Shown here piece after piece: positions 22,061 to 34,640 of a DNA stretch of 64,000 bases. The translations under genes and the position numbers were made by a program. Positions within the stretch are counted from its first letter, which is position 1, and each line of letters begins with the position of its first letter. The stretch spans positions 409,259-473,258 of the forward strand of contig JARKIP010000032.1 in assembly GCA_029990175.1 (NCBI GenBank), given 5' to 3'. The notes beneath the pieces were generated by a model. It was not told the DNA's origin. It saw only the letters and a list, made by a program, of their open reading frames with translations, and searched no databases. Origin of the DNA: Petunia secreta (Eukaryota; Streptophyta; Magnoliopsida; Solanales; Solanaceae).

Positions 22061-24609
22061 TCTTGACACCTATTTTTTCTGAACCGGTTATGGTTCAAAA
22101 TAGGGCTCAACTTATTTGAACCTACGGGTAAAGACTTGGCCACCTAACATATTTTTTAACTAGGCGTATTAGGGCACCTACTTTGTTTCTAGCCAATTTT
22201 TATAGTTAACTCTGAAAACATGGTCTTGCGAACTAAAGATTCTAGGTAAGGGTTCAAGTTAATCCGAAAGGAAGGTGTTAGACACCTCTCGGATTCCACC
22301 AAATGTGGTTACCGGCCGGATTAAATATTGGGATTCAAATAATTTAAACTAAATCTAACTAAACAATGCCTACTATAATATACAAGTTAGATACTTAATC
22401 AAAATTAATAAAAGGACCATAGTAGTTTATTGCTTCTTCCTTAGCAATCTTCAACCAAAGATACCTCACAAAATAAAAACAAATTAGTTAGTACGTCAAA
22501 AATAAATTAATAAACAACAAGACAAAAATTGAATAATGCAATAATAAGTTGAATTTGAAAGGTTCAGGCTCGGATTCTGGTGATAGGGGTTAAGGATACC
22601 GTCACAGCTGCAAACACGCCACCCGGTCGTATTGCCATGCCTAGTGCGGGTCCCATTGCCTATCCCGTTTATTTTTGCTACTATATATGTATATTATCGT
22701 CATCGCCTATTTTATTTTAGGAGGGACACGTAGGGACATTGTATACGGACGGGACTTTGTTTTAGGCAGCCAAAATGTCCGTTTAAATCAGTCCGTAAAG
22801 CCTCAAATTAAATATTTTCATAGGCAATTAGTAAAGTGCAATATCTTTCAACTGAGAAAACCAACAACTTTAATCCCTCAGTAGTGTATTTCGCAACAGT
22901 AGCAAACAATCATCCAAGAGCTTTCAACAAAATATAGCAAAATCAGCACCAAGGTCATGATAGCATAAACTTAATAGAGCCAACGAGACAAATCAAAACT
23001 CCATCTAGTGGAAAGTTCCGAGATTAATGAATCGTTTCAAATCCCACTGTCAAAATTGAGGAAACCGATTCGAAGTATCAACAAAAAGATTCCAATCAGA
23101 TTCCGGTGAGAGACATGGAAGTATAAAGAGGAAATGTCAATAAGTGAAGTGAACCAGCAAGGAGAGAAAGAGGAGCGACTCCAGTCAAGCTTTCCAGCGG
23201 CAACGTCACTGCAACTCCAACTCCTTTTCCAATTCAACAATAAGAACAAAAAATACAGAACGACCACCGCCAATGGGGTTTCTCCAGCTAAAAAAAAAAA
23301 TCAGTTGTGACCACCGTTAATCCCTTATCTCGGCCTCCCTCTATTTTTGTACCACTGCCAGTATTCCTTTATCCCCATCCCTATTTCAGACATGTGAGTG
23401 TGTGTGTGTGTGTGAGTGTGTGTGTGTGTGTGTGTGTTAGTTTTTGAGGCTATCTTTGATTTTGATATTTGTATTGAAATGTGTATCGATGGTGTGTTAC
23501 AAAAATGGTGTGTTTGGGCTGTGTTTAATGGTGAGGAGGAGTTGTCGGTAGTTATAGCGTGTGAGAGGGAGTTGTATGGAGAGGTGAAGTTGTGTGTGTC
23601 CATCGTTTATGGTGGTGTTGATGTATGTCCAGTGGTGTGTGTATGTCTCGTATTTAAGAAACTTAATAAAGACGTTTGGGGGGTGATTTCTGAGAATCAA
23701 GGAAGAGATTGAGGGATAAGAAGGAATGATTTGGGGAGAGATATAAGGTAATTGAGGGATTTAGGGAGAGGATAAAGGGAGATAATTTGGAAACACTGAG
23801 AGTGATTTTAGGGAAAGAGATTTGAGGGAGATGAGTGATAGGATATTGAAGGAAATGTTTCTTTCAAAATTCAAATAACGAGAATGTATTTGGTTAGGAA
23901 ACTTGCTCAGGTTCGATATGAAGTCTAATTATAGGAAATAAAAAAGGGGATTCAGGAGTGATTTTGAAAGATGTGTAAGCAATCAAAACGTAAGATTTTG
24001 TAAAGATAATTGAAAATTTGGTGGAAATAATTCAAGGAATGAAATATAGTGCAACTATTATGAATGTATCTAGACAAACACTTGTCCAGGTTCAAAGCGG
24101 GGAGCTAAAAAATATAAAAGATGGATATTAAAAATATTGTGGGATTTATGAAAGATTTTGAAGGATTTGAATTCAAATTAATTTAAATTAAGAGGAATGT
24201 GGCAAATGATAAATCAAAATAAAATAGAACGGGTATTTTTATTGGACCTATATTTAACTAAAGGTGCAGAATAAATGAAAATATGGATATTATATAAGGA
24301 TGCACACATAAAAGATAATCAGGGACAAATTAAATCAAGTAAGTATAAATAATTACAACTAAATATTTAAATATTATAAATACAGTTAATTGCACGCGTA
24401 GCTACAGTTTTGACACGTACTTCACATATAGCCTCGATGATGGAAAATTACATAGTATAATCGCAATTAAATATATAATGAATAAATAGGGGATAATCAC
24501 ACGTCAATGCATGCCTTCTAATGCAAATTTGCTCAAATAGTCAATATTGCACCTTTAGGTTAAATATAGCCAATTTTAGAAAAAGGAGGGACAAAAGTGA
24601 GTGTCAACA
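22061..24609 (-). repeat. 3' LTR of BC
   Basis: Starts TCTTGACACC (first G of TG mutated) and ends GAGTGTCAACA. 2549 bp. Closely similar to 30805-33578. Contains a TG microsatellite at 23392-23437. The frames at 22675, 23037 and 23325-23712 are not supported as genes; the last is the TG repeat read in frame. Confidence 0.88.
23392..23437. repeat. (TG)n microsatellite in LTR B
   Basis: TG dinucleotide run broken by two GAG steps. The same site in LTR C (about 32355-32374) is shorter. Confidence 0.95.
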
Positions 24610-24630
24610 GCTGCTCCTCTTTCCCTGGGG
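24610..24630 (-). promoter_or_regulatory. Polypurine tract of BC
   Basis: The minus strand reads CCCCAGGGAAAGAGGAGCAGC directly before the 3' LTR start, an AG-rich primer stretch. DF has the counterpart at 53533-53550. Confidence 0.6.
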
Positions 24631-25799
24631 ATGATGAAAAGAATCTTCGGACAAAGATAGTTGACGGAGTAGCCAATTTTTTCAGGATGGCGGGCAGAAT
24701 ATAGGAAAGGAAAATGAGAGTTTTGGGGATATTTCGGCTGAACCCCAGTCTCTGAGATGCCTACATATCTCGGGTTTCACGAGAATCAGGCCCTGTGTAG
24801 TTGAAGGATGGCATGTTGCTTGTGTGAGATGTTTATGACGCACGATTTTGGATGTTAAGAGTAAACTTGTGATTGTATGCAAAGAATACATTTGAATGTA
24901 TTTTGAAATTTTCTGAGATATGATTGCCCGATATAACATAAGCACCGTCGAAGATGAGGTACATCGATAGATCGAGCATGAGAAAAGAAGCTTATAATCA
25001 TCCCAGTTATGAAAATTCGGCGCGCTACACACCCATAAAGAGGAGTTTATACGTACATAGTTACTACTTAATCTCGATAAATGAGTCATCTTGCCTTCAA
25101 TATTGTCTCGACCAAACTGGAGAATATCGAGAAGTAAAACACGATAAATGCGCACGATTCAAATAGATGGGCACGATTAGATAAGTAGGCATTAATGGGA
25201 AGGACATGCAAAATAGCATCCTAATCTAGAATGAAAGATTAGACAGATTACTCATGGGAGTATGAGATGTTCGACTTTGGGCGTGTCGAAATTCGACAGG
25301 ACGGAAAATTTGTGGGTATAACAAAGGCACTGTCTATAGGGTCAGGCTCCTTGAATGGTATTCCAGAATGGTGCATAGTGTGTATTTGAGGTTTGACGGT
25401 TGCACAATTTCGTGTGGGGTAGTGATCTTTCGAGAGAACGTGTACGAGTATGGGAAATCATGCAGGGTTTGTTGAGAGATCGGAGAGTGTCCTGCAGCAA
25501 AATCAAGATAAATGCAAATAGACATAAAGATAAAGATAAAGATAAAGTAAACTTCCCTGTTGAGCTGAGTAGTTGTTTTGTCTGTACACGAGTGCATTCA
25601 GTGCTAGGGAATGTGTGCCTCTCCTCAGAGATATTTATTTTCTCGTCCAGAGATGCTAAGTGCCTCTTATTAGGAGATAATCGTTTTTCGCGCCGGGCTG
25701 TATATCCTGGAACACTGTCACGCTGTTTCCTGCAATAAAGGTGAGCTTGTTGTAAATAATATTTATAAATGTAAAATAGACTTTTCTGTCATTGGATCG

Positions 25800-26135
25800 T
25801 CTTTCCAGTACCTCTCGTAAAGAGACCTATGTGCTCGTCAGCACTGCTACTGCCTCCTCGTAAAAAGAACGCACTACTACTGCCTCTCATCGTGAGATGT
25901 ACTGCCTCCTCGTAATAAAAACCTATGTGCTCGTTTGCACTGCTACTACCTCCTCTTAATGAGAACCTATATGCTCATCAGCACTGCTACTGCCTCATCG
26001 TAAAGAGAACCAGGTGCTACTGCCTCTCGTCATGAGATATACTGCCTCCTCGTAATGAGAACATATGTGCTCATCAGCACTGCTACTGCCTCCTCGTAAT
26101 GAGAACCTACTGCTTCTACCTCTCGTCGTGAACTG
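25800..26135. repeat. Complex tandem repeat in BC
   Basis: Variants of ACTGCCTCCTCGTAAWGAGA alternate with GTGCTCATCAGCACTGCTAC and CTCTCGTCATGAGAT, giving a higher-order unit of roughly 75-95 bp repeated about four times. It shares its core with the simple 30-bp array of element A (12862-13050) but is organised differently. Confidence 0.75.
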
Positions 26136-26279
26136 TTTGCCTGTCCTGTCGGGCTGTGTACCATGCGAACAAAAGCAAAGTGAAGTGCTAAAATATAGAA
26201 TGATGTTACCGTGCGTAAAGTATTGCCAGGGGCACTGTCACGCTGATTGTTATTTTATTGCGTCTTTGGGTGTTTGGTG

Positions 26280-27930
26280 AATTTTGAGGTTTAACCTCAA
26301 AATTCTGCCCCAGTCTCAGCTTGCGTCTTTTGGAATTTTTGAGGGAGTCCTAAAAAATTCTGTCCTAATTTATTGCCTTTGATAGATCACCATATTGTAG
26401 TAGTGCCTGCGGGTCTTGTGTTTGTGTAGAAGGATCTGCTCAAATAAAAGAATTGTTAGTCGAAATAAAGTGGTTGCATTGCACTGAACACCAATGTATT
26501 GGCTTGACTCAGCATTCGTTTTTTAGTGCGATGATTGGGTATTTCAATGACTCTAATTATGTAGGTACTTTCATACTCAGACTGCGGTTTGGTGTTTGGA
26601 TTTTGCCGGAGTTGGAGGTTGTCCAAAACTGTATTTGTCTTGGGTTGTGAGGGGTGTCTTCATGTTTCATGCTTTTTTTTTTCAAAAAGTTATGGAGCTA
26701 ACTTTGATGGATTGGTGTGTATAGAAAATGTATTTGTGGTTTAGGAGTTGTGGTTTCCATTTGTTGGTCATTGTTGTACCATTAGGTCAATCAGACTTTG
26801 AATTTTTTGTGCTTCGGTGCTGGGTATTTTCTGATGTCATGGTATTGAATGTTTGAGTGATGAGTGTAGATCTTTGTTGGATCGAATTTTGGAATGGGTA
26901 TCCAGGGAGCAGTTCGTTCGTTGGGCGTAATATCTTTTGATTGAGCTAAAAGAGCAAAGGTGTGAGGTTTTTTCTATTGTTTGTCCTTCATTGTGTTGAG
27001 CCTGATAAGGTAGTTGTTGGAAGTCTTGACAGAGGGGAGCTTGTTTATTGTGTAAGTTGGGTGCGGTGTGAGGTTGTGAGTTTTTTTAGTTTTGGCTGTA
27101 TAGTGACTGGATTTCTTTCTTGTGACTCTTGTGTGGGTATAATGCCAGCTGATTTTGTTCGTCCATACTACCAGTTGTATGGAAGTGGAATTGGGATTGT
27201 CTGGGTTCTCTCGGTGTCATATGCTGGTGGTTAAAATGGCTTTGTTCCAGAAGAGAATGTTTTCAGCTCAGCTTGCCATTTCGGCTTTTCTGAATGCAGA
27301 TTCTTGACCAATTTCGGTGTTTCAAGCACAAAGCAACCGTAATAAAGTGGAAAAATGCACAAATGTCTTGCACTTTAGCAGAGATTTGAAGAAATAACAA
27401 CACATCAAGCCTAGGAGAATGCCTCGACCGCGGATGATATATTAGCACTTGAATTTGGTGACTATGATAGAACGCATAAATATCATAAAAGATTTCCTAA
27501 GTGCTTTATGTAGCAGTCAAGGCAAGGATTTTGGTCAAACAACTTATGCTTATGAAGTTGAATGTCAATGAAAAGTGACAAAGAGGTAGTGTAAGGAATA
27601 GGTTGTGTTGTGCGACAGAAAGGGAGGTTAGCTTTAGCGAACACAGAGACTCTGAGTGCATTTGTCATCTTTCCTTGCAAATTTGTCTGTCATGATGCCT
27701 ATGTGTCTTTCAAACAGATACTCAACATCTTTCATACTTGTCAATCAACTGGTGCGATTCAATCTTTGCACCAACTTTCCTTTGTTTGATAATACTTTAT
27801 TGTAGGTCGCTCACGTATCATGTATATTCTTAGATTGTCACTTTAGTCAAGACCATTTTAGAGGTTGGTCATATTGCATCTTTCCTTTTCAGCAGGCTAC
27901 TGTATATATGGTTGTCATCATGAGATCCCA
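26280..27930 (-). other. BC internal non-coding segment
   Basis: Collinear with A at about 13440-15370. No frame with recognisable protein features. A TTGAGGGGATCC/TTTGAGGGAGTCC block after the repeats and an ACGTAGGCAACC-like block near 27795 are shared by family members. The plus-strand frames 26453 and 26962 are shadows. Confidence 0.5.
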
Positions 27931-27944
27931 AAGTGTGTGATAAA

Positions 27945-28135
27945 ATCTTTGTCTTAACAGATAATTTCATCCATCGGCTTGCCTTATGCTTGCTAGTTGG
28001 TAGACATATGCTTCCAAATGCTCACGGGTTTCAAGGTCTGTCATATAATGAAAGCTTTGTCATTGTCTCTTTCCCTTCCTTCTCAAGTTGAATCGGCATG
28101 TCAGTTTTTTTGTTGTCGTGCACAAGTCTTTGCTA
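27945..28135 (-). pseudogene. Gag-like remnant of BC
   Basis: Matches in position and sequence the gag-like ORF of DF (48228-48458), for instance the complements of TGCACRACAACAAAA (28115) and CTAGCAAGCATAAGGCAAG (27990), but is shorter and out of frame. It is preceded in element sense by the conserved MVKQSALVGNLSKQEELVTA segment at 28460-28320. Confidence 0.5.
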
Positions 28136-28316
28136 CATTCCTTGCTTTCCAATTTCTTGTTGTCTTCCATTAGCATTTTGACTGCTACTTCAACCATGAT
28201 AGGAGCAAGTTTGGAAGATTCTTTGGATCACACTCGTGTACTGCAAGTGGTGTGACTATGTAGACAGGAGCAACAACGTAATCTTCGAGTGTTGTGTCAA
28301 AAGGTATTGAGGTGAG

Positions 28317-28511
28317 TCATGTGTGCTTCAAATCTCTTGCCCTGTCAATTTTCCGCTCCATATGTATAGTGCTTGCTGTAACTAACTCTTCTTGTTTTGA
28401 CAAATTGCCAACGAGTGCACTTTGCTTAACCATATCTTCTTCTTTGATGTTCAACTTAAGCAAACCTTTTGGATAATAGGTTTTTGAGTTGGTAAAAGGG
28501 TAAGGGATCAT
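28317..28511 (-). pseudogene. Charged helical segment of BC
   Basis: The same conserved peptide as in A and DF (EEDMVKQSALVGNLSKQEEL, then STIHMERKIDRARDLK). Downstream of ORF1 and upstream of the gag-like remnant. Confidence 0.55.
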
Positions 28512-28859
28512 AAGGATATGCGAAACGTTTCCGGTATCAAGACTTGGGCATAGAGTAGGGTGGTGAGGTGCTTTGGTAGAAGATTAGATTCGAGAAAGGA
28601 CTCATTTAGGTAGAAAAAGACCTAGAGCGACAAACAAGTTCGTGTAATGCACACATAGTAAATAAAAATGCATCATATAATGCGAAGGACCGCTTCACGC
28701 ACAATGATTAGAAAAGAGTTTTTTGCCACACGCATCATTTCGTTTGCTAACAAAATACGGAGCCTAAAAGATAATATTGCATTTATTGGTCTTTATTACA
28801 TTGACTCATATTGAAATAGTGTAAGAGAAGAAAAAGAAAAAACATTGCTAGGAAATTAG

Positions 28860-30370
28860 GTCATGGCCAAGCAAAAATTTTTTATGTTGATCCATACCTA
28901 GAGGAATCTTCTTCTGCTTCTTTGGACGAGTCTCCCTCTAACAAGCTTGCCTCTGATGAGTCTCTTTGGAAGATGATATTGTCTGCATCAGTTAAGAGTC
29001 GGGATATGTCAAATATGAGATTTTTCGATATTTCCCAAGTCTTCTTTCCTCTTTGCTCTATTCCTTTTTCAGCCACAGCGTTCATTCCTTCGCTAGCTCA
29101 TACACCTATAGACTCTATGCGTTTTGTCAACAGTTCTGCCTTATTGCGCCATTTGTCTTTTTCTTTATTTTTTGCTTCGACCAAACTTTGTCTTTTTTCT
29201 ATTTTCTCTCGAGCACTTGCCAATTGTTTGTGTAGTCTCTAGCACTCGGATTCTAGCTCATTAACATTTCTTTTCCTTTTTGGTACGGTTTTTGGTTGGA
29301 CTGCCTATGTCTTTCCTGAGCCAGTCCGGGTAATCTTCATCATAACCTGCATCAAACCTATCCCGTCCAATAGTCTCGAATTCTGTTTGATGCCTCGCTT
29401 TTCAATGTTCTAATATCTTGTCTTTGAATAGTATCATTCCTCTGAAAATATCTGCTTTGAAATTCTGATGTCTGCAATTTGGGGTACAATCTGCTTTCTC
29501 GCTACTTGTCTAAGTGCCTTTAAAGGAGTGTATGGGTAAACTCCTCAAAAACCCAACCAAGATAAGAAATGAAGCTCCTTCCGACCGTGTGATCACTGTG
29601 ATACTGGGAAAGTAGTCAATCATCCATTCTATATTTTCGGATGTTAACTTAGAAAGCATGTAGTGCCAGCTTTTGGCAGTTAATGGCTGGACCCATTTCT
29701 CGAGAGCGTTGTCAATGCGGGCGCTATGAGTCAAGATGTAGTTTTCTCTTGGTATGGAGTGGAAGACTTGGTCTGTGCTATTCATCTTTCGCAAATGTTC
29801 CATCAACAAAATTTGTAAAAGCAAATTGCAACCTTCGAAGAAACCAGCGCCCTTCTGGCATCTTTCTAAAGCTCTATATAGTTCTGCAACGGTCATAGGT
29901 ACCAAAGTTTATTTCTTGACAAAGTCCTTAAGTAGGGCACCAACAATTGATACCATGCAAACATCAACCCGTCCTTTCTATTTTGGAAACACGACAGCCC
30001 CTAAAAATTCGGTGACAAACGCAAGTATCCTCTGCTCTTGCCAATCTGCCTTGTTAATGCTGAAATTATGTTTGAATTCTTGAAATGCTTCTCCGTACCC
30101 TAATTTGATGTGGAGAGAAGTCAAAAAAATTTCTGATTACCTTATACTGTCTGTGCATAATTCGGGCTTAAACCTTACCATTTCGAAGAACTTTTTGGGT
30201 GTAATGTTCTTTGGCATCAAGATTTCTTCACTTTTAAGTGGTAATAAGATAACCCGCCTATTTTTTCCAGAAATTATGTCAAATCTACACTCCCAAAGTG
30301 AAAAACTGCTCCGTCTGCATCCCAATAGTATATTGTTTCTTCTACTATCCTTTTCATTGAGTGTGCTCCA
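28860..30370 (-). pseudogene. ORF1 (DUF7745-like) of BC, broken
   Basis: The best single open piece is 29905-29510: MVPMTVAELYRALERCQKGA, FFEGCNLLLQILLMEHL, FHSIPRENYILTHSARIDNA, then WMIDYFPSITVITRSEGASF. Upstream, 30325-30137 has SEEILMPKNITPKKFFEMVR, and an LGYGEAFQEF block follows. Downstream, 29085-28882 is a helical acidic tail (KGIEQRGKKTWEISKNLIFD, SKEAEEDSS). This order resembles uncharacterised plant proteins labelled DUF7745 or plant-mobile-domain-like, often found inside retroelements; the family name is from memory. The position between PBS and gag corresponds to the extra ORF1 of Ogre elements. Several stops and shifts break it. Confidence 0.7.
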
Positions 30371-30374
30371 TTAG

Positions 30375-30783
30375 TGAAATTAGATTCTCCAACACTATTT
30401 TAACTCGGTCTTGTCGATCTATGCTTAGGTTTCCCCACCAATATTTGAGTAACTGAGGGACACCAGTAACCATGGGAACATTTAGAATTGTTGGTTGTAC
30501 CACGGACCAACTAGATTCCAAACCATTCCCTCTAAAGGGTGATTTGAGAGTTGAACGACCGTTAAGTCCATGTAATCGTTCATTGTATGTGCAAGTATAA
30601 CTTCCAGAAGTGAAGTGTATAGATAATACAATAAAGTTTAAATGAAAAAGATGCGCCAAGAAACTAAGTTTTATTCCTGCAAAATGGAAAAAAAGAAAAA
30701 ATAAGTTAGTTCTCGAAAATAACAAATAAAGAAATAAGACGAAAACTTCTAACATAAAGTCCGTTATGGTTGGAACCTTGATA
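30375..30783 (-). other. Leader of BC between PBS and ORF1
   Basis: No gene seen. Shorter than the leader of A and DF: the segment found at 39520-40000 in DF is absent. Keeps the TTCCAAACCATTCCCTCTAA-type block at 30517. Confidence 0.5.
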
Positions 30784-30801
30784 TCCCCAGCGGATTCGAC
30801 A
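30784..30801 (-). promoter_or_regulatory. Primer-binding site of BC (Ogre-type)
   Basis: The minus strand reads TGTCGAATCCGCTGGGGA, 3 nt inside the LTR, with CCGCTGGGGA intact. Same place and spacing as in A and DF. Confidence 0.75.
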
Positions 30802-30804
30802 TTT

Positions 30805-31381
30805 TGTCGACACCCATTTTCCCCAATCGGTTAGGGTTCAAAATAGGGCTCGACTTGTTGGAACTCACGGGTAAAGACTTGGAGTCGCCACCTAACATAT
30901 TTTTTAACTAGGCGTATTAGGGCACCTACTTTGTTTCTAGACAATTTTTATAGTTAACTCCGAAAACATGGTCTTGCAAACTAACGATTCTAGGTAAGGG
31001 TTCAAGTTAACCCGAAAGGAAGGTGTTAGGCACCTCTCGGGTTCCACCAAATGTGGTTACCGGCCGGACTACTTATTGAGATTCAAATTATTTAAACTAA
31101 ATCTAACTAAACAATGCCTACTATAATATACAACTTAGATACATAATCAAAATTAATAAAAGAATCATAGTAGTTAATTGTTTCTTCCTTAGCAATCTTC
31201 AACCAAAGATACCTCGCTAAATAAAAACAAATTAGTTAATACGTCAAAAATGAATTAATAAATAATAAGACAAAAATTGCGTAATGCAATAATAAGTTGA
31301 ATTTGAGTCGTCTCTGGAGCGTCATCTTTTAACTTACGCAAGTGTACCTCGCAAAAAATAGGAAATTGAATTAGTACGGCG

Positions 31382-31448
<67 letters not shown>

Positions 31449-33578
31449 TAAAAGTGATATAAAAAGAAAATAAAAGGAAAATAAGAATTTTTGAAAGGTT
31501 TAGACTCAGATTCGGGTGATAGGGGTTAAGGATACTGTCACGGCTGTAAACACGTCGGCTGGTCATATTGCCATGCTAAGTGCAGGTCCCATTGCCTATG
31601 CCGTTTGTTTTTGCAACAATGTATGTATATTATCGTCATCGCCTATTTTGCTTCTGGAGGGACACATAGGGATATTGTATACGGGACGGAATTTTGTTTT
31701 AGGCCTCCAAAATGTCACAGGTCAAACGGTGTAGTATCTGTTCAAATCAGACTGTAAAGCCTCAAATTAAATATTTTCATAAGCAATTAGTAAAGTGCAG
31801 TATCCTTCAACTGATAAAACCAACAACAGTAATCACTCAATAGCGTATTTCGCAACAGTAGCAAACAAACATCCAAGAGCTTTAGTCAATGAAATATAGC
31901 AAAATCAGCACCAAGGTCATGATAGCATAAACTGAACAGAGCCAAACACGATACAAATCAGAACTCCAGCTAGTGGAAAGTTTCGAGATTAGTGAATCGT
32001 TTCAAATCCCATTGTCAAAATTAAGGAAACCGATTCAGAGTATCAACAAATAGATTCTGGTCAAATTACGGTGAGAGACACGACAGTATAGAGAGGAGAT
32101 GACAACGAGTGAAGTGAACCAGCAAGGAGAGAAGGAGGAGCGACGCCAGTCATGCTTTCCAGTGGCAGCGTCGCTGCAACTCCGACCCTTTTTCCAATTT
32201 CAGCAAAAAGAACAAAAATAGAGAATGACCACCGGCAAGGGGGTTTCTCTGGCAAAAAAAAATCAGTTGCATCCACCGTTAATCCCTTATCTCGACATCC
32301 CTCTATTTTCGTACCACTGACGGTGTTCCCTTATCCCCATCCCTATTTCAGATCTGTGAGTGTGTGTGTGTGTGTTTTGGTTTTTATGGGTTTTTGTTGT
32401 TTTCGATATGTGTATTGAAATGTGTGTCGATGGTGTGTTACAAAATGGTGTGTGTCGGCTGTGTATAATGGTGAGGAGGAGTTGTTAGTGGCGATAGCGT
32501 GTGAGAGGGAGTTGCATGGAGAGGTGAAGCTGTGTGTGTCCACCGTTTATGGTGGTGTTGATGTCTTTCCAATAGTGTGTGTATGTCTTGTATTTAAGAA
32601 GCTTAATAGAGACATTTTGCGGTGATTTTTGAGAATCAAGGAAGATATTGAGTGATTAGAAGGAATGATTTGGGGAGAGATATGAGGTAATTGAGGGATT
32701 GTGGGAGAGGATAAAGGGAGATAATTTGAAAAGATTTAGAGTGATTTTGGGGAGAGAGATTTGAGGGAGATGAGTGATAAGAAATTGAAAAAGATAATAA
32801 AATCAAGGAGAGGATTTGAGAAATGCTTCTTTCAAAATTCAAATAACAGGAATGTATAGAATTAGGAAACTTGCTCAGGTTCGATATGATGACTAATTAT
32901 AGGAAATGCAAAAGGGGATTCAGGAGTGATTTTGAGAAATCTATAAGGAATCAAAAGGTAAGATTTTGTAAAGATGATTGCAAATTTGGTAGGAATAATT
33001 GAGGAAATAGAAATATAGCGCAACTATTATGAATGAATCTATACAAACACTTGTCCAGGTTCAAAGCGGGGAGCTAAAAATTATAAAAGATAGATATTAA
33101 AAATATTTTAGGACTTATAAATGATTTGGAGAATTTGAATTCAAATTAATTTATATTCAAAGGAATGTGGCAAATGATAAATCAAAAAAAAATAGAACGA
33201 GTATTTTTATTGGACATATATTTAACCAAAGGTGCAGAATGAATGAAAATATGGATATTATATAAAGATGAATACATAAAAGATAATCAGGGACAAATTA
33301 AATCAAGTAAGTATAATTAATTACAAGTAAATATTTAAATATTATAAATACAGTTGATTGCATGCATAGCTACAGTTTTGACACGTACTTCACATATAGC
33401 CTAGATGATGTCAAATTATATAGTATAATTGTAATTAAATATATAATGTATAAATAGGGGATAATCACACGTAAATGAATGCCTTTTTAAAGAAAATTTG
33501 GTCAAGCAGTCAATATTGCACCTTTAGGTTAAATATATCCAATTTTAGAAAAAGGAGGGACAAAATTTGATGTCAACA
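30805..33578 (-). repeat. 5' LTR of BC
   Basis: Starts TGTCGACACCC and ends TTGATGTCAACA, followed by the CCCCT duplication; 2774 bp. Carries a TAA microsatellite (31381-31444) that LTR B has lost with its surroundings. Confidence 0.9.
31381..31444. repeat. (TAA)n microsatellite in LTR C
   Basis: About 20 uninterrupted ATA/TAA units. The poly-isoleucine frame on the minus strand is an artefact of this repeat. Confidence 0.97.
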
Positions 33579-33583
33579 CCCCT

Positions 33584-34206
33584 ATCCGTGATGAAAGAAG
33601 TCTTTTCTGAATCATCTAGATTCATGAGGATCTGATTGTATCCCGAGTATGCATCTAAAAACTCAAGGCCTCGTGCCATGCCGTTGAATCGATGAGTTGA
33701 TCAATGTTAGGCAGGGTGAAGGAATCCTTTGGGCATACTTTATTTAGATCTATGAAGTCGATGCACATCCTCCACTTGCCGTTCTTCTTGGTAACCACTA
33801 CTACGTTTGTTAGCCAGTTAGGGTATTGAACCTCGCAAATGGAACCATTGATTAGTAGTTTTTCGACTTCTTCATAAGCCGCCTGCCGTTTCTCACGGCT
33901 TATCGGTCATTTCTTCTGCTTGATTGGCTTGAAGTTTGGATCGATGTTTAGATTATGCGTGATTGTGCTAGTTGATATTCCTGGCATGTCAGTGTCTGTC
34001 CAAGCCAAGGTGCCTAACCAAGCACGTAGGAAGCTAGCGTACTCTTGTTTTGCTTCAGTAGAGAGCTTGGCCCCTACGTAGAATTTATTGTCCGGAACTT
34101 CCTCGTCGAAGATTACTAGATCAAGGTTACCAATTATAGCTTTAGTCGGCTGATCTTCTTCCTCTGGGTCGGAGGGTATGATAGTTTGTTCGTAGGGTCT
34201 AATCAC
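33584..34206 (-). pseudogene. T1 protease-RT linker and RT N-terminal part
   Basis: 33907-34206 is open for about 100 residues and carries a linker typical of Tat-lineage elements: KFYVGAKLSTEAKQEYASFL, then WTDTDMPGISTSTITHNLNI and FKPIKQKK. The RT start follows at 33906-33584 with INGSICEVQYPNWL-like, KWRMCIDF-like and GYNQILMN-like blocks, but in shifted frames. It stops at the BC insertion, after the codons matching KTSFITD. Confidence 0.8.
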
Positions 34207-34289
34207 TTCATGGACCCTGTGTCCAATTTCTTCTTATGATTTCTGGTCTCTTTCCTGGTGGAATTGATCGCTGCAGTCATGTAGTAGCT

Positions 34290-34640
34290 CTAAGATAGCT
34301 TCTGTTCCCCCTGAATTTTTTTCAGCCCCCAAGGAGTCGGGTACTTGAGGACTTGGTGACGTGTAGACGGCACAGCGTGTAATTCGTGAATCCAGGGTCT
34401 CCCAAGGATAATGTTATACGAGATGTCGCGGAAAGACGTCAACAGCGCTGCTCCTGGTAGGTGTACCTGGAGGAGGATTTCTCCCACAGACTTCTTGATG
34501 GAACTGTTAAAGCTGGTTATAGTATACGCGCTAGGGATTACCCGACTCTGCCTCTCCATCTGAAAGACAACCTTCCAGTGAATGATATTGACTACGCTGC
34601 CGGGATCCACCAACACTGCTTGACTCGAGCATCATGTACC
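34290..34640 (-). pseudogene. T1 aspartic protease
   Basis: Retroviral-type aspartic protease that cuts the Gag-Pol precursor. The minus strand has VDPGSVVNIIHWKVVFQM with the DPGS active-site block (DxGS), then YTITSFNSSIKKSVGEILLQ and YNIILGRPWIHELHAVPSTR, which contains the second conserved Gly region. The frame is open for about 108 residues, close to the usual domain size. Upstream and downstream frames are broken. Confidence 0.85.

Larger units (their letters stand above)
22061..33578 (-). mobile_element. Element BC: complete pol-less Ogre-like element
   Basis: Complete minus-strand element of 11,518 bp: 3' LTR 22061-24609, internal region 24610-30804, 5' LTR 30805-33578, TSD CCCCT. 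The internal region holds an Ogre-type PBS, a leader, an ORF1 with a DUF7745-like domain, a gag-like remnant, tandem repeats and a polypurine tract. No pol domain of any kind is found in the 6.2 kb. The LTRs differ by microsatellite length, a deletion of about 200 bp in the left copy (relative to 31300-31500) and scattered substitutions, so the insertion is older than C1. Confidence 0.85.

Noticed and set aside
31255..31566. Poly-isoleucine membrane-like protein
   Set aside because: Translation of the (TAA)n microsatellite in LTR C.
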